This document shows positions 35,016 to 44,652 of a stretch of DNA of 64,000 nt, in pieces. Source of the stretch: Planctomycetaceae bacterium. Its GTDB lineage: Bacteria; Planctomycetota; Planctomycetia; Pirellulales; Pirellulaceae. The stretch is from positions 56,076 through 120,075 of the forward strand of contig JAEUIQ010000096.1 of assembly GCA_016794985.1 (NCBI GenBank), in the 5' to 3' direction. The stretch's first letter is position 1. Each line of letters begins with the position of its first letter. The notes below the pieces were generated by a model. The model had not been told where the DNA came from. It ran no database searches and saw only the letters and a list, made by a program, of their open reading frames with translations. A program made the translations under genes and the position numbers.

Positions 35016-38000
35016 TCAATCTTTCAACACGGAATCCAACCTTGCTACCGATTCGACTACTGCAACCGTCCAATCTTCACCAACCTTGTAAACAAGAACT
35101 TCTAGCTTGCCGTCACCGTTTATTCGACAACTCGCGCAAGCTCCTTCGGGCAATTCTTGCTCTAAGTTCAAGGTCAACAATCGCCACTCTTTCAAATCGA
35201 ACCAATAACAGTCGATTCGCCGAGCGTGGCATTCACAGAACCAAATTCGATTTTCTGCATCGATTCGCGGTTGCCCAAGCCCACCGATCTGGTTCGGGAC
35301 ATCCACTAAGGTTTTCCATTCGCCGACCCCCGTCCGTTCGCTGAGTCTTTGTGTCAAATGATCCCAAGCCAGAACACGATCATCCGTTGTCAATAAAATT
35401 TGATTTCCGGGCGAGTTCCAATGTTTTTCAAATTCCCAGTTGCCTTTCAGGTCATTCCGTCGAACGGCATACAAGCAGGGGGCATCCGAGCCTTGCCCAT
35501 GCAACGGCGTTAGCAACAATCGACTGACCCCAGCGCTGTCCGTTGATAATGACGTTTTCGCTCCCGCGGCATACTTCAAGAACTGCAGCTCCCACTCGCC
35601 AGGAGTCCGCGGGGGCTGCGATCTGGCATAGGTTTGAAGATTGAAATCGAAATGCGAAACTTCAGCGACTTGTCCATCTGCAGAAAAGAAGATCTGCGCG
35701 GAGTATCCCATATTGCCAGTCGCTAAAACCAACTCGGTCGGCCAAACTCCGTCATGCTCTGGTTCATACGCCAACAACACCCGCCCGTTGTAGGTTCCAT
35801 TCTCTAACAATCCTTGGCGAATGACGGCAACCAATCGGCCCTGAGGAGATAATGCTAAATGAGCGGCCCAACATGGCCCTTTTTCATCACCTTCGAATCG
35901 AAGTGGCAAGTACTTCCAGATACCATCTCGCTTGCGTAACAAAGCCAATCGCCGATCTGGAGCGCTATCTCCAGCCGAGCCACTTAGCAACGGCACAAGC
36001 GTGTGTCCTGCCCGATCCGCGATATCACTAATCACACTCCTGTCACCAAGCAAAACGGCGGGGCCAGTCAAATCGCCACTTGGCCAGTGCACTACTCCAG
36101 CAGCCTGATGTCTCTGGACGGGCTGAAGTTGATGGATAGCTTTTCCATAAGCCAACTGGCCATCCTTCCCAGCCACCAACAGCGATGTACCGCAACTCCC
36201 AACCGCGATGGCGTTCCCGTCGCGAATTGGGGATTTCATACGATAGGTCTGGTGCAAATGTTCGCCGGCGATAAAGCAGATGTCATCACTGATTGATAGC
36301 CCTACGATTCGTCGTTTGTCGACGGTCGGTTTCAAATCGATGCAATCCGGTCCAAGCGGCGCCAGCGACAACCGACGCAGTTCAGGGTGATTGAACGACC
36401 CGATCGCATTGACGCCCAGTCCTGTGGCCGAGCTATGCAACAAGCCACCTTCTTTGATTGGACTGAAACAAAGAGCTGTACCGCCAGGCCCCGTAACTCG
36501 TAGGTCTGCCAATTGTTGTCGCTCCCAAAGTTCCGTATCGATCACTTCAAAGCATTGCCCGGCACCAAAAGCTCCCACAAATTGCCCCGACTTGCTAAAC
36601 GCGACCCGTCCGGAGTTGATCTGAAGATTGGCCGTACCAATTGTTCCGACTCCCTCAGCAACTTGCCCATTATTGAAGAGATGACTGTGCAATTTTCGGC
36701 CCGTATTCAAATCGAAAAGGTGCAGCGTCGAAGTGACATCCAACGCCGCAATCAGGTTGCGAGTTTCATTTACGGCAAGGCTGACCAAATTTTCCGGCGC
36801 TTCGACCCGGCGTAACTCGCTCAGGTTTCCGTTGTTCATGCGCCAAAACTTAATCAGACGATCGTTCCCAACCGTGACCGCATCGCCGTTGGCTAAAACG
36901 GCGAGGCCTGCCCGACCACCAACGTGAGCGTCGGAGACTTGCGCCAACACTCGGTCCTCGTTGCAGTCGATCACTGCCAAGGCCCCGGTTCGACTCAACG
37001 TCCAAAAACAACTGGTCAACGAAGGATGACCTTCTACTTGGGGAAAAGGCCCAACCTTGGTAGCTAACTCCCGCCATGGATTTAGCAACTGTGGTTCCGT
37101 TGATGAGAATAGTTTGACTGTGCCGGTGCGACTTATTTGCAACCAACCGGATTGTGTAGATTCCAGACAAATTGAATTGCGATCTTCCAGCGGGGAAATC
37201 AGATGCAAGCGATCAGGCCTCGGTACGCGTAGCTCCATCCGCAAGCCTATATCGGCAGCCAACAAATACTTACCATCTTCCCAGACGTGGGCACCCCCTT
37301 GATCATCCAAGGCCACGATTCGATTGCCGAACCGACAGGCCTGCCGCAACTCCAATCGAGTGGGTCGCGCCGGGATCTGATAATTTTGTTTGGCTTGGAG
37401 CACCAATGTCTTGTCGTTACGAGTTACCAGGAACTCTTCAACTGGTCCCTCGCGGCTTGCAACCAGCATCCGCAATGTGTCTTCCACTACCTGAATCCGG
37501 CAATCATAGGCCCGTGATTCACAATGGTGTTTGGCTAAGATTTCCAGCTCTTGATTCACCAGCCAAACCAAACCATTTCGTTGGACAAAAACCCAGCCAG
37601 AAAGTTCGGGGACAAAACGCACCATGTCAATCGCCGATTCGGAATGCCATTCGTATCGAATCTGCCAGTCCAGGTCGTAGATTCTCACAGTACCTTCTGC
37701 ATCGACCAGCATCACATTGCCCTGGGTCGTCTTGCGGATGAAGTGCAAAGCCTTTTCATGTCGCAACCTTTCAACAGGTGGCTGACCCAACAGCGAGTAT
37801 TGAATCACTCGGCCATCAAGAAATGCTGCCAAGAGCGAATTGGGACTTTCCCAAGTGATCGACACCGGGAATTTCAGCGGGTCATGCCCGTTGTTGTCAC
37901 CCGTTTCAAAGGTCCAACGTGGCATCGACCGATTTGTCGTTGGATGTGTCGCACCCGACAACACACTTGCCTCCAATTTGCCGGTTTCAATTTCCCAAAC

Positions 38001-39776
38001 GTCGATGCGTCCCGAGCGATCGACCGAAGCAAGTTTTTTTTCGTCACTTGAGATTTCGTAATCGTAAAGACCACGATCACTTGCGCTAAAGTGAGACTTG
38101 GGAGTCATGCCGATGTGGGCCAAATTTTCCAGCCACCGAGTGTCCAAACTCGAGAATCGAGAGTTTCGAAAATGTAGTTCACTCAGTTCATTTTGAGCCA
38201 CCAGCAATTTTCCGGCATCTATGGCAAATTGCGCAGCTTGGCAAATCGCACGAACTTGTTGGCTTTCGGCAAAACGGGCGGCATCTTCTGCCGCAAGACT
38301 CGCGGCTTGGGCCGCTTCTCGCAGTTTTCGTTCGGCATCTGTCGCTTGCTCGGCAGTCAGTCGGCGTTCGTCGGCCGCTTGTGCCAACGCACCCTCAGCC
38401 GCGGCGGTCCGCATCGATTGAACAGCGGCAAACAGAATCGAAATGAAGGAAAACACGAGCAACGCCACAATGCCAGCTGCTTGCGGTTCCCTTCTAGTCC
38501 AGCGTGTCAGTCGAACTGGCCAAGCGATTGGCCGCGCGTGAATTGGTTTGTTTGCCAAATACCGGCGCAAGTCCTCCGCTACATCCGCTGCCGTGTGATA
38601 TCGATTCTGCGGTTCCTTTTCGAGACACTTCATGATGATGGTGTCCAAGTCACGCGAAATACTGGGGTCTTTTACCCGCGGGGATAGCGGGACTTCACGA
38701 CGAATTTTCGCCAGACATGCTTCGCGCGACTTCCCATGAAACGGCAATCCGTTGGTCACGATTTCATACAGGATGACCCCCAGGGCATGAATATCAACGG
38801 CCGGTCCAATTTTCTCTTGTCCCGTCACTTGCTCGGGAGACATGTAGGCGGGCGTTCCTAACAATTCGCCACTGCGACTCAATTGAGATTCATCCAAGAG
38901 TCGGGCCAAACCAAAGTCAATGATGACCGGCTGATCGTTTGGCCGCACCAAAATGTTCATCGGCTTGATATCTCGGTGAACCACTTGCCGTTGGTGCGAG
39001 GCGTCTAATCCATCAGCAACTAAAGCCACAATCGATAGCAATCGATCTTGGTTAGGACGCTCCTTATCGATCAGCTCTTTCAAATTCTGGCCGTGGATCA
39101 ACTCCATGGCAATGTACCAATAATCTCCTTCAAAATCGTGATCGTAAACTGTGACGACGCTAGGGTGCTGTATTGATGCAATCGCCCTCGCTTCGGTTCG
39201 AAATCTGGTCATCGCGCTGGTAGAATCAGCTCGCTCGAATTGAATCAGCTTGAGAGCGACACGCCGATTCAACCGTTCGTCCCAGGCCTCGAAGACGATC
39301 CCCATTCCCCCATGCCCCAATTTCGCCAACGGTCGATAGCGGCCAATTTGACGGTAATGAATCGTACCGTCGGGGTTCGGACTTGGCTCACCCGCTGTTT
39401 CTGGAAACGTCTCCGCATGTGAAAAGTGCGCGATGTCCGTCGAACCATGGTTGAGAGAATTGGAACTGGCTTGATTTGCTTGGTGGAGGCTGGACACAAC
39501 CAACTCAGATTTCTCAAGCAATTCCAGAACCAAATCTTTATGAGCGGGGAACCGTTGAACGTATTCCTGAGGATTTACGACTCGGTATTCACGTTCCAAA
39601 AGTTCCAATTCGCTTGGAATAAGAACTTGCAGCAATAACTCGCGCGGCAGTTTCTTGTGCTGGGCCAAGCAGTCTTCGATAGAAATAGGGGTCCGAGTGC
39701 CCCAATTGGCTTCGAAATTGGACAAAACCTCGTCAATCGCAAGGTCAATATCCGCGTGGTCAAAATTCTCAGACAT
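35016..39776 (-). CDS. Giant Hanks-type Ser/Thr kinase with WD40-like C-terminal region
   Basis: A 1586-residue protein starting at ATG 39776. Residues 1-140 are an N-terminal helical domain. The kinase domain (about 147-415) has GHGGMG (154-159), VALK lysine K176, HRD 267-269 followed by IKPMN, DFG 287-289 and MSPEQ 312-316, so it should be active. A transmembrane helix (about 437-460) is followed by an alanine-rich coiled coil (AAAEGALAQAADERRLTAEQ). The remaining thousand residues form WD40-like beta-propeller repeats (for example YDYEISSDEKKLASVDRSGR, ADGQVAEVSHF), which would lie outside the cytoplasm and could sense a ligand. It is followed by a sigma factor gene in the same operon. Confidence 0.92.
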   Translation of the reverse strand: MSENFDHADIDLAIDEVLSNFEANWGTRTPISIEDCLAQHKKLPRELLLQVLIPSELELLEREYRVVNPQEYVQRFPAHKDLVLELLEKSELVVSSLHQANQASSNSLNHGSTDIAHFSHAETFPETAGEPSPNPDGTIHYRQIGRYRPLAKLGHGGMGIVFEAWDERLNRRVALKLIQFERADSTSAMTRFRTEARAIASIQHPSVVTVYDHDFEGDYWYIAMELIHGQNLKELIDKERPNQDRLLSIVALVADGLDASHQRQVVHRDIKPMNILVRPNDQPVIIDFGLARLLDESQLSRSGELLGTPAYMSPEQVTGQEKIGPAVDIHALGVILYEIVTNGLPFHGKSREACLAKIRREVPLSPRVKDPSISRDLDTIIMKCLEKEPQNRYHTAADVAEDLRRYLANKPIHARPIAWPVRLTRWTRREPQAAGIVALLVFSFISILFAAVQSMRTAAAEGALAQAADERRLTAEQATDAERKLREAAQAASLAAEDAARFAESQQVRAICQAAQFAIDAGKLLVAQNELSELHFRNSRFSSLDTRWLENLAHIGMTPKSHFSASDRGLYDYEISSDEKKLASVDRSGRIDVWEIETGKLEASVLSGATHPTTNRSMPRWTFETGDNNGHDPLKFPVSITWESPNSLLAAFLDGRVIQYSLLGQPPVERLRHEKALHFIRKTTQGNVMLVDAEGTVRIYDLDWQIRYEWHSESAIDMVRFVPELSGWVFVQRNGLVWLVNQELEILAKHHCESRAYDCRIQVVEDTLRMLVASREGPVEEFLVTRNDKTLVLQAKQNYQIPARPTRLELRQACRFGNRIVALDDQGGAHVWEDGKYLLAADIGLRMELRVPRPDRLHLISPLEDRNSICLESTQSGWLQISRTGTVKLFSSTEPQLLNPWRELATKVGPFPQVEGHPSLTSCFWTLSRTGALAVIDCNEDRVLAQVSDAHVGGRAGLAVLANGDAVTVGNDRLIKFWRMNNGNLSELRRVEAPENLVSLAVNETRNLIAALDVTSTLHLFDLNTGRKLHSHLFNNGQVAEGVGTIGTANLQINSGRVAFSKSGQFVGAFGAGQCFEVIDTELWERQQLADLRVTGPGGTALCFSPIKEGGLLHSSATGLGVNAIGSFNHPELRRLSLAPLGPDCIDLKPTVDKRRIVGLSISDDICFIAGEHLHQTYRMKSPIRDGNAIAVGSCGTSLLVAGKDGQLAYGKAIHQLQPVQRHQAAGVVHWPSGDLTGPAVLLGDRSVISDIADRAGHTLVPLLSGSAGDSAPDRRLALLRKRDGIWKYLPLRFEGDEKGPCWAAHLALSPQGRLVAVIRQGLLENGTYNGRVLLAYEPEHDGVWPTELVLATGNMGYSAQIFFSADGQVAEVSHFDFNLQTYARSQPPRTPGEWELQFLKYAAGAKTSLSTDSAGVSRLLLTPLHGQGSDAPCLYAVRRNDLKGNWEFEKHWNSPGNQILLTTDDRVLAWDHLTQRLSERTGVGEWKTLVDVPNQIGGLGQPRIDAENRIWFCECHARRIDCYWFDLKEWRLLTLNLEQELPEGACASCRINGDGKLEVLVYKVGEDWTVAVVESVARLDSVLKD

Positions 39777-40197
39777 TAAAGTCACCGCAATACACCAACT
39801 GCAACCACCCAATGACAGAACGCCCGTTTAAATCTATCCCAATCGAACCAATTTTTGAGCGCGGAAAAAATCGGAAACTTAGAAAATTGTTTCGCTTTCT
39901 CCGCAACTCCCTCTGAAACCCCAAGAATTGCGAAAAAATGAAGTTTTCCTGCGATTCTCGCGGCGGCATCGAGATGGAGATGATCGGGAACCCGCGACTT
40001 GGGGCGATCACGCATGCCCGTGCCACGGAACAACGAGGAGCGCCAACACCGCGATACCCGACTGACCGGTTGTCCTACCCAAATGTTGTATGGTCCCGCG
40101 ACTCGAATCCCGGCACCTAGCCTTGCTAAACAGGATCGCTCCGTGGTGGCGGTCCGTCAGCCACAATTCGACATAAGTTCAGGACGATTCCAAGCTT
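39777..40197. other. Gene-free interval with tRNA-like fragments
   Basis: The divergent region between the giant kinase and the next plus-strand gene. No protein gene is visible. Around 40094-40145 the sequence contains GACTCGAATCCCGGCACC followed by CTTGCTAAACAGG, which resembles a tRNA arm order (a CGAATCCC arm, then an anticodon-arm-like segment), and it aligns loosely with the Thr-like segment at 28.12-28.15 kb (GACTCGATT...GGCACCTGTC, TTGTAAACAGG). No cloverleaf can be closed, so this is recorded as tRNA-like debris only. Confidence 0.3.
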
Positions 40198-40209
40198 TTG
40201 AAGACACTC

Positions 40210-41469
40210 ATGTCCAGCACCAAACTTTTCCAACAAATCAAAACGAACCTGGCTCGGGAAAGTTCAGCGCGGCTGGCCAAGATCATACAGGATACCCAGT
40301 GCGAGCAATGGTCACCTGACGCCATCGCCGCCGCACGCGATTTGCTCAACGAACGGGCTGCCGGCCTACAAATCGAGCCGGAATCCGCCACGATCGACGA
40401 TGACGAGTCCGAGCCCCATTCCCTTGATTTGAGTCGCGGTTTACGGACTCATTTCGATCATTCGTCGCATGCGAAGTCCGTCTTCAAACGACTGCAAGCC
40501 TATCTTCCGCCCGTCGCTTCCGCGTATCAACCGAGCGGGAAAATGCCTGCAGGCACCGTTTGGAAAATGAGCGTGGCAGCGGCGAAAGGAGTTATCTATG
40601 GCATTTGCACCTTTATCACGACCGCTGCGTTATTCTTGATCTGTTGGGTTGGCATTGAAGCCTTGGCCAGTACTCAAGTCGGCAACAACGCCACACTTTT
40701 GTCGTTTTTACTGGGCATCTTCTTGGTCGTCGTCCAAGCCGTCATCCTCGGTTCCGCTTTTCCCGCCATCGGTTTAGCGGTCGCGACGCCTTTGGCAAAT
40801 ATCAACAAACAAGTCAAAAACCGCAATAGTTCGATGCTGATTCTATTGGCCGCCTTCGCTGCCACAATCGCGGTTACCGCGGTTTGGGGACTCGCCACTC
40901 TGGAACCAATTCAGCGGCTCTGGGAACCAGCACTCAAAGCGTCCTTTGCCGACGCCAAAAGCCCTTGGGCAAGACTGTTGTTCGTCGATCACTTCCGTGA
41001 GTTCCAATTCGTTGGATTGGGATTGACGATCTGGGTAAGTTGCGGATTGGTTTGGCGATTGTGTCGCGAGGCAAAGTTCTGTGAAGCATGTGATTGCTAC
41101 ATGCAGGAATTTCGACTTGCTCATTTAAACGCGGGCGACACGGATTCCGCCGCAAGACTTGTAAATGGAAGAGATTTTCCCACTCTGTGTAGGCAACTGA
41201 GACAATGGGACCGGAATGCCACACATTTTAATGGGAACCTGAAGTTGCACAGTTGCCCGTCCTGTTCCAATGGGTTCTTGGATCTCGTCTTCCGCTATGC
41301 GGCGACTTACGACCGCAAGAGCAGATACTCACCGTCCTTTCTCGAAGAAGAGTGGATCATCGCCTCGGCAAGTCTCACCCGCGAATTGACATTCGCGTTG
41401 CAGGAAGCGGTAAACTCCGCGGAGACTTGTGATCGACACTCCAATGACTCCTATTCGATACCGATGTAA
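40210..41469 (+). CDS. Multi-pass membrane protein with zinc-ribbon-like cysteines
   Basis: A 419-residue protein starting at ATG 40210 (an in-frame TTG lies at 40198). The first 60 residues resemble a short helical segment (AARDLLNERAAG). There are four clear transmembrane helices: two at about 130-155 and 165-190, one near 210-230, and one near 270-290. Two CxxC-type sites, FCEAC after the last helix and SCPSC about 60 residues later, could bind zinc in the cytoplasm. I do not recognise the family. It overlaps the next gene region as TAATG at 41467-41471 and heads a run of six plus-strand envelope proteins. Confidence 0.78.
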   Translation: MSSTKLFQQIKTNLARESSARLAKIIQDTQCEQWSPDAIAAARDLLNERAAGLQIEPESATIDDDESEPHSLDLSRGLRTHFDHSSHAKSVFKRLQAYLPPVASAYQPSGKMPAGTVWKMSVAAAKGVIYGICTFITTAALFLICWVGIEALASTQVGNNATLLSFLLGIFLVVVQAVILGSAFPAIGLAVATPLANINKQVKNRNSSMLILLAAFAATIAVTAVWGLATLEPIQRLWEPALKASFADAKSPWARLLFVDHFREFQFVGLGLTIWVSCGLVWRLCREAKFCEACDCYMQEFRLAHLNAGDTDSAARLVNGRDFPTLCRQLRQWDRNATHFNGNLKLHSCPSCSNGFLDLVFRYAATYDRKSRYSPSFLEEEWIIASASLTRELTFALQEAVNSAETCDRHSNDSYSIPM

Positions 41470-41489
41470 TGTTTCACGAAAGTATTAGA

Positions 41490-42632
41490 ATGACGAAGCG
41501 GACGACCTACATCACTTCCTACGCCATTATTATGATAATCAGCGCTATTGCGCTTTCAGGGTGCTCAGAAACGCCGCGTCACCTTCCAACGGTGGCTGAA
41601 CATGGTGGCATCACCCTCTTCTTTAAAATCGAAAACATCGATGATCTGGAAAACTTGGAAATCATCGAGTCATTGTCAAGTCTGCGAAGTCGGCTTTTAC
41701 AGCACGATATCCGAAATTTTAGACTTGCTGTTCGGGAGCGAGATGCCAAAGAATCCATTCATGTCGCGGATGACAACGGCACCTCGAAAAAAAGTGAAGA
41801 GTTGGAAATTGCCGAAAGCGAACTCCGAGTAGATATTGCCCTGCCGACGAAAATGGCAATGACAGACGACGACGAGATCAATCGGACGCTGCTCCAGACT
41901 CTGTGTCAACCGCTTGAGAAACGAGTTGTAGAGATCCTATCTGTTCCGAATTTATTCAAACTTTCGATCCTGGCGGATTCATTGCTCGACTCCGAACTCA
42001 ACCGCCTTTCCAAGTCCTTCTCCAACATTCGGAAGCCGGCGGTGCTTTCAGATGATAATAAAGTGGTTGGCGAGTGGATTTCCATCGACATCCACAATGA
42101 CTTGCAATTGGGCCAAGTGTCGCCACAAACCATGATACTGCGAGCGAACCGGGGTGAAACGGCACTTGACTTGCCCGAGGGTTGGGATGGCCAACCCAGC
42201 AAACTTCGTACGCACTTGCAGCAACAGAAAATCGTGTTGCTCGAAGTGCTCGCGAAAGTCGAACCTACGGGTACCATCGATTCTCGAGATTTGAAATCTG
42301 TTCGGAAGACAAGCGATACGATGGGACGACCAGGCCTGGCCCTCAAGTTCGAGGAGGATAGTGCGCAAAAACTGAGAAGTTTAAGCAGCCGATATGCCGG
42401 CCATCCTGGCAACGAGCGTCTGATTGCCTTCGTACTGGATAGTAAACTTCTGATTTCGCTCAGAATCCAAGGATCGTTCGGAACAGATGTGGAGATTGAT
42501 GGGAATTTCAGTGAATCCGAAATTGACCAGTTGATACGGCAACTCGGCAGCCCCAGCCTATTGCGGATAAGTAATCCGACCAGGACGGAGTGGATGTATC
42601 CAAATCAGGCCGAACTAAACTCGGACAACTAA
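41490..42632 (+). CDS. Lipoprotein with SecD-like periplasmic domain
   Basis: A 380-residue protein with a lipoprotein signal: MTKR, a hydrophobic stretch, and lipobox ALSGC (Cys at residue 25). The C-terminal part (about 275-360) reads GRPGLALKFEEDSAQKLRSL, NERLIAFVLDSKLLISLRIQ and FSESEIDQL, which resembles the periplasmic P1 region of SecD (substrate-translocation helper of the Sec translocon; there FxLxxEGAxxF.. and LAIVLDGKVxSAPxI). It lacks the SecD membrane helices, so it is a stand-alone relative of unknown role. An alternative start at 41469 overlaps the previous stop codon; 41490 was preferred because it gives a normal lipoprotein signal. Confidence 0.72.
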   Translation: MTKRTTYITSYAIIMIISAIALSGCSETPRHLPTVAEHGGITLFFKIENIDDLENLEIIESLSSLRSRLLQHDIRNFRLAVRERDAKESIHVADDNGTSKKSEELEIAESELRVDIALPTKMAMTDDDEINRTLLQTLCQPLEKRVVEILSVPNLFKLSILADSLLDSELNRLSKSFSNIRKPAVLSDDNKVVGEWISIDIHNDLQLGQVSPQTMILRANRGETALDLPEGWDGQPSKLRTHLQQQKIVLLEVLAKVEPTGTIDSRDLKSVRKTSDTMGRPGLALKFEEDSAQKLRSLSSRYAGHPGNERLIAFVLDSKLLISLRIQGSFGTDVEIDGNFSESEIDQLIRQLGSPSLLRISNPTRTEWMYPNQAELNSDN

Positions 42633-42713
42633 CGCAAAAAAGAGATGTAGAACGAGCAACGGTGTTTCGGGTGTGAACCGTCCGGCTTTTTCCGTTGAGT
42701 GCAGGTGATATTG

Positions 42714-43802
42714 ATGCTTCGACTATTGGCAATTTTTTTAACGATGGGGATGGCGCTGGCTGGTCTTGCCATCTATGAACTTACCATTTCAATCGCACCA
42801 AGCAACGCCGTCTTGCAGTTTTTTCGGATGACTGGCGGCATCGTTTTGGGGGCCGCTTTGGCAACCACTGTCCTATTGTCGATCAAAGTTGATCGCATGG
42901 CTTTGGCGTTTGCCGCAATCGCGGCTTTGGCGTTTGCATTACACATAAAAATATTCGGAATGATCCTTGGGATACTCTACCTTTGGATTGTCGCGGCAGT
43001 ATGGAAACAAGCAAAATTGAGAAGGGCGTCGATGACTAGCTCCATTTCTGCCCGGCAAGAAGCCCGAATTACGACGCAAAAACCACAGCGAAGTGTTGGC
43101 TTACGTTTTTTGATCTTGGGACCGGTCGTCGTGATTGGCAGCATCGCCATTGGAGTCATGGTCTACTTCGCAAACCAAACCCGCCAAGTCGTACGTCACC
43201 AAGCAGATTCGGCTAAAATGCTGCGAGTCGCAATTGCCTTGCAAAATTACGACATGATGATGAAGAGACTACCGCCAGCCTATTGGACCAATGAAAATGG
43301 TCGTCGCACGGTGAGTTGGCGGGTAGTCATTCCGTCACTGCTGGATCAAGAATTGAAGGAATTCGACAAAACGATCCCTTGGGATGAAGGGCGAAACGCT
43401 CTGCTTTCGCTCGGGAGCCTTGATTGTTTTAAGACGTGCGATAGTCGGACGGAAGATTCAAACTTCACGAACATCGTTGCCGTTGTGGACGAAAACACCT
43501 TAATTCATTCGTCGAATACACATCGGCTTGCAGACTTTAATAGTCGCAAACGCAGTAATAGTGATATTGGCATGCTGATTATGTATCCGGAGAGTAAAAT
43601 CCCGTGGGCCGCGCCGAAAGACGTATCGATTCACGTAGCAGCATACATAATCAAAAATTCTGAGAATCCCTTAGGGACTATCGTGGCACTGGGCGACGGA
43701 TCCGTGATTAGCATCAAAAGGCATGCGGACGAACAAGAAATCAAACGCTTATTCGACGTGACAGACCCGAAGCCGATCGATTGGTCGAAACTTCGTTGGT
43801 GA
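42714..43802 (+). CDS. Membrane protein with DUF1559-like C-terminal domain
   Basis: A 362-residue protein. The N-terminal third has three to four transmembrane helices (about 3-25, 35-60, 65-100), and another helix lies near 135-155. The C-terminal part contains MLRVAIALQNYDMMMKRLPPAYWTNENGRRTVSWRVVIPSLL, and near the end ALGDGSV, the two landmarks of planctomycete DUF1559 domains (LKQIGLALHNYHDxxGxFPP, W+..+LPYLEQ, FADGSV). It therefore looks like a DUF1559 domain attached to a polytopic membrane region instead of a single pilin-like helix. The ATG at 42714 has AGGTGA 6 bases upstream; a GTG at 42699 is also in frame. Confidence 0.78.
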   Translation: MLRLLAIFLTMGMALAGLAIYELTISIAPSNAVLQFFRMTGGIVLGAALATTVLLSIKVDRMALAFAAIAALAFALHIKIFGMILGILYLWIVAAVWKQAKLRRASMTSSISARQEARITTQKPQRSVGLRFLILGPVVVIGSIAIGVMVYFANQTRQVVRHQADSAKMLRVAIALQNYDMMMKRLPPAYWTNENGRRTVSWRVVIPSLLDQELKEFDKTIPWDEGRNALLSLGSLDCFKTCDSRTEDSNFTNIVAVVDENTLIHSSNTHRLADFNSRKRSNSDIGMLIMYPESKIPWAAPKDVSIHVAAYIIKNSENPLGTIVALGDGSVISIKRHADEQEIKRLFDVTDPKPIDWSKLRW

Positions 43803-43940
43803 TCGTCGCGTCATTCCGGCTAACAAAAGGACGAATTCGGTTTCCAGAAAATGGTATGCCTTTGGAAACGAGTCCGAGGTCGGAAGTCGAAGTATGCCTA
43901 GTACCAAACAACATGGCAATTCTTTTCAAATGAGAATCCA

Positions 43941-44372
43941 ATGAGCATCATTGCTTGTATTGAATGCGGGGGTAAGGTCTCCACCAAAGCGGCCGCCTGC
44001 CCGCACTGCGGAGCTCCCGTCGTTGCTACTCCGCCTGTGCTTGTTCCGGTCGATCAGAAATGTTTCGAATGTAAAACCCCATACAATCGCGAACTTAAAT
44101 CTTGCCCCGCGTGTGGCGCACCGAACGGGAAAAGGACACCGCCAACTACACAAGCCAATTCGCCGGCTCGACCTGCCGATTCACTTGCGCCACAGCATCA
44201 AGTAGTCCCAAGTTCTCCCGCTATGAAAACAATCGCTTCCGATGAACGCGTGTCATTGTCGTGGCTGCAAATAGCCGGCATTGTATTCGCCGTGCTATTG
44301 TTTATCGCGGGAGTTAGTTTACCGTGGAGTTTGAATGGTAGCCTAATCGAGTTGGGTGGCTTCACATTTTGA
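43941..44372 (+). CDS. Double zinc-ribbon membrane protein
   Basis: A 143-residue protein with two zinc-ribbon motifs: CIECGG...CPHCGAP (residues 6-26) and CFECKTPYN...CPACGAP (41-61), a Pro/Ala-rich linker, and one transmembrane helix (about 110-130). Such double zinc ribbons anchored by a C-terminal helix are widespread and have no established catalytic function; they probably serve in protein-protein contacts on the cytoplasmic face. It belongs to the run of envelope genes 40210-45950. Confidence 0.82.
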   Translation: MSIIACIECGGKVSTKAAACPHCGAPVVATPPVLVPVDQKCFECKTPYNRELKSCPACGAPNGKRTPPTTQANSPARPADSLAPQHQVVPSSPAMKTIASDERVSLSWLQIAGIVFAVLLFIAGVSLPWSLNGSLIELGGFTF

Positions 44373-44652
44373 GACAACGGTCCTGCGACCAAGACTCTCG
44401 ACTTTGCAATGCGCGAGGCGTGAAAACAGCGAGCCTCGACAACCGGACGGTAGTGCGACTCTAGCTTGATTCACGTCGCTTTCGACACCAGTTCTATGAA
44501 TCGCCGCCCTTGTAAGAGCCTTCAAATGGCGATCGGGCCTGAAAAATTGAGAAAATTATTGCACGCTACCGACCGCTAGCAGGATTTATCAAGCGGGCAG
44601 ATAGGTCCTGGCATTCTCACCCACATCGCTACCTTCCGAAAAGGGACAACTT
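44373..44652. other. Short intergenic region
   Basis: A 280-bp gap with no gene. It contains a possible hairpin with CGAGGC/GCCTCG arms (44410-44436) and the ribosome-binding region of the next gene (AAGGGACAAC before ATG 44653). Nothing else was recognised. Confidence 0.4.
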
